From NCBI GenBank assembly GCA_023212725.1, contig JALBYF010000041.1, forward strand, positions 62,001 through 126,000: a stretch of DNA of 64,000 nt, read 5' to 3'. The DNA is from Tranzscheliella williamsii. Its lineage: Eukaryota > Basidiomycota > Ustilaginomycetes > Ustilaginales > Ustilaginaceae. Under the pieces are notes generated by a model. The model did not search any database. It had not been told where the DNA came from and saw nothing but the letters and a program-made list of their open reading frames with translations. Numbering within the stretch: position 1 is the stretch's first letter; the number at the start of each line of letters is the position of its first letter. This document shows positions 29,196 to 38,600 of the stretch, one piece after another. Both the position numbers and the translations under genes were made by a program.

Positions 29196-29918
29196 ATGTC
29201 GGTGAGTATGGGGCTGGTGGGGTAGGGAGTGGATGGGGATGCGGTGCTGACGGGGGTTGGGTGTGACAGGCGCAGTGGGAGATCCGGTTCAGCAGCTCGC
29301 GGCGGCTGCCGTACTTCTACGATGCAGAGACGCACCAGTCGACCTGGGAGATCCCGGCGGGGCATACCGAGGCGACCATCCGCGCGCTGCCGGGTGCTGA
29401 GTACCTGGATGCTGCCAACGCCCCCGCCGGTGCGCCCGACCGCGTGCGCGCGAGCCACCTCCTCATCAAGCACACCGGCAGCCGTCGTCCCAGCTCGTGG
29501 AAAGAGGTAAGCACCCCCCCCCCTTTTCTGTCCACCCCCGCCCCGCCCTCGCCCGCTGACAACCCCCGCAGGCCAACATCACCCGCTCCAAGCAGGACGC
29601 CATCGCCCAGCTCTCCCGCTTCCAGTCCGACCTCCGCGAAAACCCCGGCAAGGACGCCTTCGCAGCCCTCGCCTCGGTCCACTCGTAAGTCCCCCACAAC
29701 CTCTCACCCCGCCGCAGCACCAATCCGCCGCTTGACCACCCTCCTCCATCCCCCTCAGCGACTGCTCCTCGGCAAAGGCAGGCGGCGATCTCGGCTTCTT
29801 CCAGCGCGGCCAGATGCAGAAACCCTTCGAAGACGCCACCTTCGCCCTCAAGGTCGGCGAGCTGAGCAACATTGTCGACACCGACAGCGGCGTCCACCTC
29901 ATCTACCGCACTGCTTAA
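29196..29918 (+). CDS. PIN1: Pin1/Ess1 phospho-specific peptidyl-prolyl isomerase
   Basis: Four exons: 29196-29201 (ATG TCG only), 29270-29506, 29572-29684 and 29759-29918, all in frame, giving 171 residues. An N-terminal WW domain ([25 protein letters not shown], residues 4-34) precedes a parvulin PPIase domain. The latter has [19 protein letters not shown] (the RxSHLLxKH motif and phosphate-binding basic loop), then [37 protein letters not shown] and [11 protein letters not shown]. The enzyme isomerises pSer/pThr-Pro bonds, for instance in the RNA polymerase II C-terminal domain and cell-cycle proteins. Length and domain order are those of the whole family; a six-base first coding exon is the only oddity. 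Confidence 0.95.
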
Positions 29919-30101
29919 TGTCCAATCCCGTCCTTTTTTCGGATACCGGCCCTCATGCTCACGTCTGTATGCGCATAGGGCAGGTCGATTGCACGTGTGG
30001 TACTACAGGCATAGCATTGCAGGTGTAGTTTTGGCGTGGCGCACATGGGTGGTTTGTAAGCAGGCAGGGGGGCGGGGCCGTACAGACTGCAGATGGGAGG
30101 G

Positions 30102-30684
30102 TCAGAGCTTCTCGAGACGGCGCTGGATCTGTTCGTGCACCTTGGCGAGCGCGTCCTTGGAGGGCTGGGTGGCGGGCCAGCCGATGCCGAGGCCCTGTTC
30201 TTCGCTGGGCTTGGGGATCACATGGACTGCGGAGGGCAGACAGGGCGAGGGTGAGCGGGGCGGGTGGGGGTGGACCGGGGGAGCGCGGGGGGTGGGTACT
30301 TACAGTGTACGTGGTCGACGACCTGGTGCGCGTTGCGGCCGTTGTTCTGGAGGATGTTGTAGTGGTCTGCGCCGGTGGCGATGGCGATTTTCTTGGCGAC
30401 GGGGAGGAGTTCGGTGAGATGGTCGTCGGGGATGTCGTGCAGCTTGGTGCCGTGGTACTTGGGGATGACCAGTGCGTGGCCCTCGGAGAGCGGGCCGATG
30501 TCTGTGGTGCGCAAACGTGTCAGCGCGCGCCCGTCCAAGCATCGCAGTGCAGCCCACAGTAGCAAGCACATAGCAACTCACCTAGAAACGCATACGTCTT
30601 GTCCGAATCGTACAGCTTCAGCGACGGGATCTGCCCAGCAATGATCTTGCAGAACAGGCAGTTGGCATCCGCCTGCGTCGCCAT
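30102..30684 (-). CDS. HNT1: HIT-family nucleotide hydrolase, HINT/Hnt1-like
   Basis: Three exons on the minus strand: 30684-30582, 30501-30304 and 30226-30102, giving 141 residues. It starts MATQADANCLFCKIIAGQIP and continues with LKLYDSDKTYAFLDIGPLSE, GHALVIPKYH, HYNILQNNGRNAHQVVDH and the histidine triad HVHFHVIPKP, whose middle His is assembled across the second splice site. HINT enzymes hydrolyse adenosine phosphoramidates and AMP-lysine. The CxxC near the N-terminus is typical of HINT zinc-binding forms. An open frame continues upstream without another ATG, so an N-terminal extension is unlikely. It is divergent from the FHA gene. Confidence 0.93.
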
Positions 30685-31245
30685 CTTGGACAGCGTGCGT
30701 GTGGCAGCAAAGGCGAGTATCGTGGCGGAGGCACAGCGGCGCGCGGCGTAACAGAAGCAGGCGGTGGCAAGCAGATCTTCCCAAGCCATTGGAGGTAGCG
30801 AAGAGCCAACATCCAACCCATGTCGTTCATATTTCCCCATTGGCCCAAGCGGAGCCAGGCGTACAACTCGAGGCTTGAGGCGGGAGGCTCGAGGCTTTAG
30901 CTGCAACGCACGACATCGGGCCGGAACTGGCCATGTTAGACCGCCCGTCGTATCCTATCACGTGATGCGGGTCGCGAGTGCCGCGAGAAAGCGAGACGCG
31001 CCGAGTCAACGCAGATTGGATTTCGAGTGTTATTCGGCCGTTTGAGGAGGCATTGATAGAGAAGCGTAAGTGCTGAGCGGATCATAGCTGTCGACTCGAC
31101 GTCGAGAGAGAACGGGAGTGCTGCGCGGATCGTTGCTGTCGACTCGACGTCCATATCAGATTCATTGTCACCGCGCTCAGCGTCCAAGCACATGCGCAAC
31201 CAAGCGTGATAGCAGCCGGCCTCCCGATCCGTTTCCCACACCACC
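30685..31245. promoter_or_regulatory. Shared promoter of HIT and FHA genes
   Basis: 561 bp between divergent starts. It contains the 35-bp duplication with CTCGACGTC palindromes described separately, and one GAGTCA hexamer near 30999. No TATA box is obvious. Confidence 0.45.
31069..31151 (+). repeat. 35-bp direct duplication with ACTCGACGTC core
   Basis: Copies at 31069-31103 and 31117-31151 match at 32 of 35 positions and start 48 bp apart. Each ends in CTGTCGACTCGACGTC. In copy 1 the end forms a perfect 12-bp palindrome, CTCGACGTCGAG (31095-31106), around a GACGTC core like that bound by bZIP factors. The pair lies 95-177 bp upstream of the FHA gene ATG. Confidence 0.7.
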
Positions 31246-34200
31246 ATGCTCAGCTCGCTGCTTCGCTCATTCGGCATGAGCCCAAGTTCCAGCAGCCACG
31301 CCGGCTTGGAGGATATCGACACAGCTCCCCACCTCGCCTCCTCCCCCACCCCTCAGCCGGCCACCTTCGTGCCCCTTCGCCGATCCAACAGCTTCACCCA
31401 GTTCTTTTCCTCCTCCAGGCCGTCTTCGCCCGCCAAGGAGCAGCCAGAGCCGACCTTGACACCACCCCACGCAGGCCAGGCAAAGATGGCGCCGGAGGCC
31501 TCGAGCTCGCGATCGGCACTCCCAGAACCGAGCGGCTCTGAGCCTGTCCTCGCCTACCTCCTCTTGTTAGACAAGAAAGGGAGACAAAAGCAGAAGTTTC
31601 CCATCCAAAACACGAAAACGACCATGGGCAGGTCGATCGAGAATGACGTACGATTCCTAGTGAGCGACGTGAGCCGTCACCACTGCACCATCGAGATTGA
31701 GATCGACCAGGATACCAACAGGGCCTTTCTCCAGGTACTGGGTGCCAACGGAGTTCTGCTCAACCACCAGCAGGTTTTTCCGGCGCCCAAAGGCGCTGGA
31801 CGATACCAGCTCAAGACGGGCGACTCGATCCAGATCGCCAAACGCTCGTTCCTCTTCGAGCTTAACGCGTCGACCGCTGCAGTCGTTGCCGATGCCGCGC
31901 CGCAGATTTTGAATTCGCCGACCAAGCCGCAATCGAGCCGGGCGCCGTCGCCGAGCCAGAGCCGTAAGCGGCGCGTCCGGATGAGCCTTGTGAACGCCGC
32001 GCAGATCGACACGCCCGCGCGCCCCGCACCGCAGCCGCGCGGCTCGCCTGCCAAGAGCCCGAGCAAACCGAGCCAGGGGCGCGACGCACGCAGGGCCGCC
32101 GGCCTTCAGTCGTTCATGCACTCGGCCAACATCAGCCCCGCCAAGAAGAGGGGCCGGCAAAGCCTTGCGTCGGCGCCGACATCCGGGCTTTTTGCCACCC
32201 CGTCAAAAAGCACAGCCGCTCTGCCGCCCCCCATGACTGCGCCCCCCAAGCAAGTGAGCTTCAGCCTGTACGCCAACTCATTCACCGGCAGGCTGAGCCC
32301 CGTCAAGCAGATCAGCATGGCGCCGCCGCTCGACGCCATGAACGAGGAAGACCACAGCTTTGGCAGCGATAGTAACCAACCCCAGGATGCTGTGCCACAA
32401 GATACCATTGGAGCCGGTACCGAGCCGCTAGAGCAGAACACCGAAGGCAGCGAAAAGTCCGAGGAAGACATTGTGATCTTGGAAGAGCTCGAGCAGGACT
32501 ACGCGCCAAAGGACGCCGAACAGCTCCAAGTCTCTCCTGCAGACTTCGCCGGCGCTGCACCAGCCAACGCGTCCGACCCCGCTGCTGCAAGCGAAGACAT
32601 CATATCCACAGGCCCCACACCCGAGAAGGAAGCCGTTCCCCCGGCTCTATCGCCCGCAGAGGAGATCTCTTCCCTGGTTTCCTCTCCGGAAGAGGAATAC
32701 ATTTCCCCGGCTTTGTCGCCCGAAAAGATCCCTTCTCCGGTTCCGTCGCCAGAAAAGAATGTCGTTCTACTGGCTCCGGCACCAGACGATACTGCTTCCT
32801 CGCCGCCGGCCTCGCTCAGCGGCAGTCCGAGGCGGCAGAAGCGACGCAGCAGCTTTTTCGGCCGCGCAAGCCCGTTCAAGGGGATTAGCCTTGGGTTCTA
32901 CGCAGAGGAACGCGCTGCCCCGGCTGCTGCTGCGGAGGCTGCTGCAGACGGGCCAGGCGAGGGTGTACTGCCGGCTGGTGAGGGAGAGGGGGACGCAAAT
33001 GCGTCGACTGCGGGCAGATGTGGCGAAGCGACGGAGCCGGTCGCGCCGTCATTTAAACGGGGTGTCGTCTACGGGCTTAGCCGGACGCCATCTCCGAGCA
33101 AGAAGCCGCACATTGTGGGGCTGACGCCGCTGCCGCGGCGGCCGCGACTGAGCCTGACGACGAAGCGGCGCGTCTCGCTGCGCACGCAGACGCTGCTCCG
33201 CTCGAGCGAGGCGTATGCCGACCGGCTCTACCTGCCTCCGCCGCCGGTGCCGGGGGGTGCGCCGGGCATGGTCAAGTCGGTGTCCATGCCCACGAGCTTG
33301 GCCGCGCTCGACACGCCGCCGCCACCATCCCCTTTGGACGCGCATCAACCCTTCGAGCTTAACCCCGCGCCTCGTCAAGACACCGACGAGGAGGAGGAGG
33401 AGGAGGATGAGGTTGACGAGAGTCTTGCGCTTGCCCCCTCGCTGGTGCAGCCGCACTCATTCAGCCCGGTTCGGCTTGCGGTGCTGCCGCCGTTTGTGAC
33501 GCCGCAGCCGGCGGCACGCGTGCGTGCGCGCCGCCCGTCGGTGCCCGCGGCCGGCCTGCCTTCCGCCATGCCCGCGCTGGTGCGCCTGCACATCAGCAGC
33601 ACCGCCGAGCCGATCTCCATCCCCACCGCATCGGTAGCGCCAGAGACATCCATGACCGTCTTCGACCAACGCACCGCGGCAGCGGCCGAGGACGAGCAGA
33701 TCGCGGCTGCGCTCGACGCGCTCTTCTACGCCGAAGACGCCGAGCTTACCGATGAGGAGCACGACGAGGCCGCTGCGGACCCGTGCGCGCCCGCAACGCC
33801 GGCGGCGCTCGATGCGCTCTGCGATCTGTTCGCGGCGCCCGTGGCCCTGGCCACCCCCGCCGCGCGCGCGCCGCAGTACGGGACGCTCGCCGACCGGATG
33901 CGCACCCATCCGGACATCGCCGCGCTCATCAGCCCCTCCCCCACCCCCAGCCGCGCCCGCCGTGGCGTCCGCAGGAGCCACGCCGCCGAAACCCCCGCAT
34001 CCCCCCGCCACACCCCCGCGTTCCAGGCAGCTCTCCGCGTCACCCTCTTCGACACCACCGCCGCCGACACAGCCCATATCCGCGAACACAACACTGCAGA
34101 GTCAACCGCAGACACGCCGGTGCAGGTGGCAGCCGACCCAAGCGGGCCTACCGTCGAGCTCGCCGCCGCAGCCCCACCGGAGCCTGCGCCTGAGCCCAGC

Positions 34201-35529
34201 GCGCCGCCCGAGCAAGTGCCGCCGGAGACATGCGCCAGCCCGAGCGCCAGCCCGAGCAAGAGAACGAGCAAGAGAACGACAAGGCAAGGCGCCGTTGAGC
34301 TGGCCGCCGTAGATGCTGCGCTTGAGCCTGACGCGCAGCCTGAAGAGATCCCTGCGGAGACATATGCCAGCCCGAGCAAAAGTCCGAGCAAGCGGAGGGT
34401 GAAGCACGGTGCCGTCGAGGAAGCGGCTGCGGATGTCGCCGAAGCGGGTGTGCAGGAGGAGGTGCCGGTCGACACGCACGTCAGCCCGAACAAGAGCCGG
34501 AGCACGAGGAGGGCGAGGCAAGGCCCCGTCGAGGCAGCGACTGCGAACGCTGAGCCCGAAGCGGATGCGCTGGAGGAGACGCCTGTGGATCAACCCGCCA
34601 GTCCAAGCAAGAGCCCGAGCAAGAGGGAGACGAAGCAAGGCGCCGTCGAGCTGGGCGCCGTGGATGCTGCGCCTGATGCACAGGCTGAGGTGGCTGCGGA
34701 GACATATGCCAGCCCGAGCAAGAGTCCGAGCAAGCGGACGGTGAAGCAAGCCGTCGAGGTAGCGGCTGCGGACGCTCCGCCAGAGCCTGACGCGCGGTCT
34801 GAACAGGTGCTCGCGGAGACGCACGCCAGTCCGAGCAAAAGCCCGAGCAAGCGAAGGGCAAGGCAAGGCGCCTTCGAGCCTGCCGCTGCCGACGCTGCGC
34901 CCGGAGCGGATGCGCTGGAGAGGACACCTGTGGAGATACGCGCCAGCCCACGCAAGAGCCCGGTCAAGAGGAGGGTGAAGCAAGGCGCCGTCGCGGTGGC
35001 CACCGGAACGCCAACGGACCTCGCCCCCGAGCAGGACACGCAGGAGGTGGACTGCGCAAGCGAGAGAAGGACAAGGCAAGGCGACGTCGAGCTGGCGGAT
35101 GCAGAGGGTACGCGCGAGCCGGTTGCCCAGGAGGCGGCGGTGGCGACGCGCGGCAGCAGGAGCAAGAGTCCGAGCAAGCGGAGGACGAGGCGAGGCGGGG
35201 CAGAGGCAGCAGGTGCTGAGGTTGGCGAAGCGGATGTGGTGCAGGTGGGTGGTACGGAGGCAGCGGGTGGGGGCGGCAAGCGGACGGCGCGGCGGGCGAA
35301 GGCGGCGGCGAGCGAGGCGATTGCTGCGCTGACCGAGACGGCGACGGTGCGCCGGACGCGCGCGCGCCCTGCCGCCCCCTCGTCCAGCGCCGCGCACGCC
35401 GACGACGAAGCCAGCTCCCCCGCGCGCCCCCCGCCGCGCCGCGCCGCACCCCGCGCCAAACCCACCCCCGCCCCCACCGTCCCCACCACCCGCACATCCC
35501 GCCCCCGCCGCGCTGCCGCACCCAAGTAG
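31246..35529 (+). CDS. FHA-domain protein with SPSK tandem repeats, Ki-67-like layout
   Basis: One exon, 1427 residues. An FHA domain lies at about 103-205: GRSIENDVRFLVSDVSRHHC and ANGVLLN carry the phosphothreonine-binding Gly-Arg, Ser-Arg-His and Asn. The remainder is disordered. Basic patches contain RVRM (near 248) and RVSL (near 645), similar to RVxF protein phosphatase 1 docking sites. The segment at about 990-1310 is made of roughly nine imperfect repeats of 40-50 residues, each with a core such as ASPSKSPSKRR followed by K/RQGAVE and an acidic spacer. SPSK and SPxR are CDK consensus sites. The C-terminus is very basic (Arg, Ala, Pro). An N-terminal FHA, PP1 motifs and CDK-site repeats are the layout of vertebrate Ki-67; homology outside the FHA domain is not claimed. 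A nuclear, chromatin-related role is inferred. Confidence 0.8.
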   Translation: MLSSLLRSFGMSPSSSSHAGLEDIDTAPHLASSPTPQPATFVPLRRSNSFTQFFSSSRPSSPAKEQPEPTLTPPHAGQAKMAPEASSSRSALPEPSGSEPVLAYLLLLDKKGRQKQKFPIQNTKTTMGRSIENDVRFLVSDVSRHHCTIEIEIDQDTNRAFLQVLGANGVLLNHQQVFPAPKGAGRYQLKTGDSIQIAKRSFLFELNASTAAVVADAAPQILNSPTKPQSSRAPSPSQSRKRRVRMSLVNAAQIDTPARPAPQPRGSPAKSPSKPSQGRDARRAAGLQSFMHSANISPAKKRGRQSLASAPTSGLFATPSKSTAALPPPMTAPPKQVSFSLYANSFTGRLSPVKQISMAPPLDAMNEEDHSFGSDSNQPQDAVPQDTIGAGTEPLEQNTEGSEKSEEDIVILEELEQDYAPKDAEQLQVSPADFAGAAPANASDPAAASEDIISTGPTPEKEAVPPALSPAEEISSLVSSPEEEYISPALSPEKIPSPVPSPEKNVVLLAPAPDDTASSPPASLSGSPRRQKRRSSFFGRASPFKGISLGFYAEERAAPAAAAEAAADGPGEGVLPAGEGEGDANASTAGRCGEATEPVAPSFKRGVVYGLSRTPSPSKKPHIVGLTPLPRRPRLSLTTKRRVSLRTQTLLRSSEAYADRLYLPPPPVPGGAPGMVKSVSMPTSLAALDTPPPPSPLDAHQPFELNPAPRQDTDEEEEEEDEVDESLALAPSLVQPHSFSPVRLAVLPPFVTPQPAARVRARRPSVPAAGLPSAMPALVRLHISSTAEPISIPTASVAPETSMTVFDQRTAAAAEDEQIAAALDALFYAEDAELTDEEHDEAAADPCAPATPAALDALCDLFAAPVALATPAARAPQYGTLADRMRTHPDIAALISPSPTPSRARRGVRRSHAAETPASPRHTPAFQAALRVTLFDTTAADTAHIREHNTAESTADTPVQVAADPSGPTVELAAAAPPEPAPEPSAPPEQVPPETCASPSASPSKRTSKRTTRQGAVELAAVDAALEPDAQPEEIPAETYASPSKSPSKRRVKHGAVEEAAADVAEAGVQEEVPVDTHVSPNKSRSTRRARQGPVEAATANAEPEADALEETPVDQPASPSKSPSKRETKQGAVELGAVDAAPDAQAEVAAETYASPSKSPSKRTVKQAVEVAAADAPPEPDARSEQVLAETHASPSKSPSKRRARQGAFEPAAADAAPGADALERTPVEIRASPRKSPVKRRVKQGAVAVATGTPTDLAPEQDTQEVDCASERRTRQGDVELADAEGTREPVAQEAAVATRGSRSKSPSKRRTRRGGAEAAGAEVGEADVVQVGGTEAAGGGGKRTARRAKAAASEAIAALTETATVRRTRARPAAPSSSAAHADDEASSPARPPPRRAAPRAKPTPAPTVPTTRTSRPRRAAAPK
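34230..35200 (+). repeat. Coding tandem repeats, about 9 units of 120-150 bp
   Basis: Repeat cores recur as GCCAGCCCGAGCAAGAGT..AGCAAGCGGAGG..AAGCAAGGCGCCGTCGAG at spacings of roughly 120-150 bp inside the FHA gene. They are degenerate at protein level yet well matched in DNA, which suggests recent expansion or ongoing conversion. Confidence 0.7.
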
Positions 35530-35638
35530 CTCACCCGCTCCACCACAACACTGTATTAACATCTGGAAACACCGGCACGATATGGCAGCACGAAATTGAT
35601 GCAAGGTATGCGATGAAAGAAGGACAACAGGGAGACAG

Positions 35639-38600
35639 CTAGCCGAGACGGGCAAGCTGCTGCGGCGCGGCGGTGAGGGCAGCGATCCAGGCGAGCGCCG
35701 AGCGCGCCGAGGGGGCCTTGAGTTTGAGCGTGTCCTGGTGCGGAGCGGAGCCGTGGACGATGGTGAAGATGTCCGCGTGGCGGGCGGAGGCGCGGCTCTT
35801 GGCGGGCTGCGCGCGGACCTCGGCGACGGGCGTGGGCATGCGGTAGAGACTGCCGTCCTGGGCGTGCAGGACGAGGAGCAGGTCGGTGGTCAGCACCAGG
35901 CGCAGCTTGCGGCCGGACTTGGCCTTGGCCACCAGCTCGTGGCGGACGATGCGGCGCTGGTGCCGAACACCCGCCTGGTGCGGCAGCGTAAACGGCTGGG
36001 TGAGATCCAGCCGCGCCTCGTCGCCGATCCACAGGTTCTCGGAGAGCTTGGCAAGCGCCTCCCGCTCGTCCTGCTGCCGGATCGCGTCGTTCGTCTTGGC
36101 CAGGATGCCCTCGGCAGTCGCCTTGGCCGCCTCCACCGAGGCGTAGTCCGCGTGCTCCGGCGGCGTGTACCGCAAGATCTGCCCCAGCAAGAGCGGGTAG
36201 CGCGTCAGCCGCTGCATGGGCACCAGCAGAAAGTGGCTCAGATCCAGCCCGCGCGCCGCCGGGTGGTTGGCGCGCAGGTTGAGAAGATGGATGTCGATGC
36301 GCGAATCACGCTTGCGCTCCGCCTCGAGGATCTCGCGGGCGCTCTGCTGGTTGACGCAGTAGGGCATGTACACGCCCATCGCCGCCATGTGCCTGTCCAG
36401 GACGTCGCCAATCCCGCTGACATACAGGCGGTCCTCGCGCTGCCGCGCCTCGAGATCGGACAGGAAGCTGACCGCCACTAGAAGGACGCTCTCCACGTTG
36501 GCAAAGATCACCGTGCTTGCCTTTTCCGACAAGAGCGACTGCATCGAGTTGAAGAACACCTCGACTACGATCTGGACATCGCGCACGTGCGCCGTCTCCG
36601 TATTGATCAGCTCAAAGATGGACTCCTGCCGCTTGCGCTCCGTATCCGAGAGCTTGGATAGAAGCTCCTGCCCCACGAGGCTCGACCATGATGGAGCACC
36701 GACTCTGAGCGCTTCCGGGGCCCCAACGGTCTCAGCGCTTGTCGATACCGCCTCTCCGCACTCGGAGGAGTCGCCGCTCGACCGGCCGGCCTCGGTGACG
36801 CTTCCAGGCGGCAGCAGACCGGCAGGACTTGAGCCCATTGGCATCGGCGCACTAACGATCCGGTGGCCGATGCCCGAGTCGGGACGGGCGGCAGGCGAAG
36901 AACCCCCCGCCCAGCCGCTTCGTTGAGACATTGACTTGATCGTGGACAAAAACGCCGACGCCTTCGATGTCGAGTCCGCGCCGGCAGTGGAGCCCGAAGG
37001 CGCTGGCGATCCCGGAGCCGCGGGCGGAGTCGGGCTCCCTGGTGCCACTCGCACCGTGGCAGCGGCTCCGGCAGCTGCAGCGGGCAGTATCGGGCGCAGA
37101 GAGATCTCGTGGGTCAACTTCAGATACCTGTCATATGCGTCCTCCATACGCTCTTCTTGGTCGACACCATGGTCTTCCACCGGTTCTGGCTGGCCCGATT
37201 GCGTCTCGGTAGGGGCGGGCGGAAGGTCGCGGCTGGGCTTCTTCCTGGGTCGATGCGGCGGCTTCCGCCTGGCTGGCTCTTCTGGTCGCGCCGGCTTCTT
37301 TGTGGGACGTGAGAGCATCATCAGCTCGTCGATGTTCTTGTGCCGCTTCTGGCCCGGCGGCGGAGGCGGCCGGCGCATTGGTTTTGGCGCTTTGATGGGC
37401 GGCACACCGTCGGCGCGTTCCTCGCCTGCTGCCCTCAACGTCGGGTCTGTTGAGGCGGCGTCGCTTGCGTCCTGGGCAGCTTCGTCGGTTTTGACCAGCA
37501 CGCCGGCTGCTTCCAGCACGCGCAGCCTCTCTGCCGCCTGCTTACGGATGTCGGCCTCGTCATGAGCTCTGAGGTGGTCGTCCTGCGCGGCGCCCTCTTC
37601 ATCCTCGCTCGACGTCCAGCCCGTCGTCGAGTCGCTGTCCGCATCGTCGTCATCGTCGCTGTCACTATCGCTGCCTTCGGCTAGCTCGCTGCGATTTTCT
37701 GTTGCCGGCGCGCCGCTCTCCATTGTTCCGAGAGCGTAAGCTACTGCTTCCATCTTGGAGTCTTCCAGCGCACGCTGCAGCTCTGCATCTTCTCTAGTGC
37801 GTCGTGCCTCTTCATGTTGCTGCTCGCGTTGTGAAGCGGCCAAGACAGCGGCCAGCTGCGCCTCTTCGCCGCTCACCGCCGGTGGTGTTGGCACAAGGAT
37901 CGTCGTAGACGTAGGGCTCCTACTCTCATCGTCCACCACGATCCAGTCGCCGGCATGGCTTCCCGGGCCAGTGCCCACAGGCCCAGTCGAGGTACCAGCA
38001 CCAGCCCGGGCCGTCCCTTGCTCAGCAGCCGAGTCCTGCGAGCGCATGCTCACCATCACCGCGGAATCGTTGTCGCTGTCGACAGCTGCCGGCGGACGAG
38101 CAAAACCTGTAGACGTCGAAGCAGCATGTCCTCCCTGTCCTTCTGTGTGTCCAGGCGGACCCAGTAGCAAAGTGAAGCATGAGACGTTTGCCATCGGGCA
38201 GCCAAGATTACCAGACGTGGCAATAAGGATCCAAAGCCAGGTTCGGGAGGTGGCGGACAGGTTGCAAGTCGAGACCGGGTGCATGTGGGTAGGGCGGGAA
38301 AAGGCAGAAGAGAAAAGACCAGAACTCAGCACACTGGGCTTTCTCTTACTAGCACAAGAGCGATCGACACCCGGAGAGGCGAAAGGAAGAGGCGAGAAAT
38401 GGCGAGCGGTACGATCCTGGCCGGACTTTGTTCACCCTTGCCCGGATGCCTCGAGCTTGCGGACACAGCTGCCTCGGCGCCAGACCGTGCTCTGCACCTT
38501 CGACCTGGGCCTGAGACAAGACAGAAGGGTCCTGGGCTGCGGGGCACGAGTTTCTATTGCTAAGGCGCATTGGCCAGACGGTGTTCGGGTGTAGACAACA

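Noticed and set aside
34102..35655. A 517-codon minus-strand frame opposite the FHA repeats
   Set aside because: It arises from repeats of biased codons and is rich in Arg, Leu and Ala without domains.
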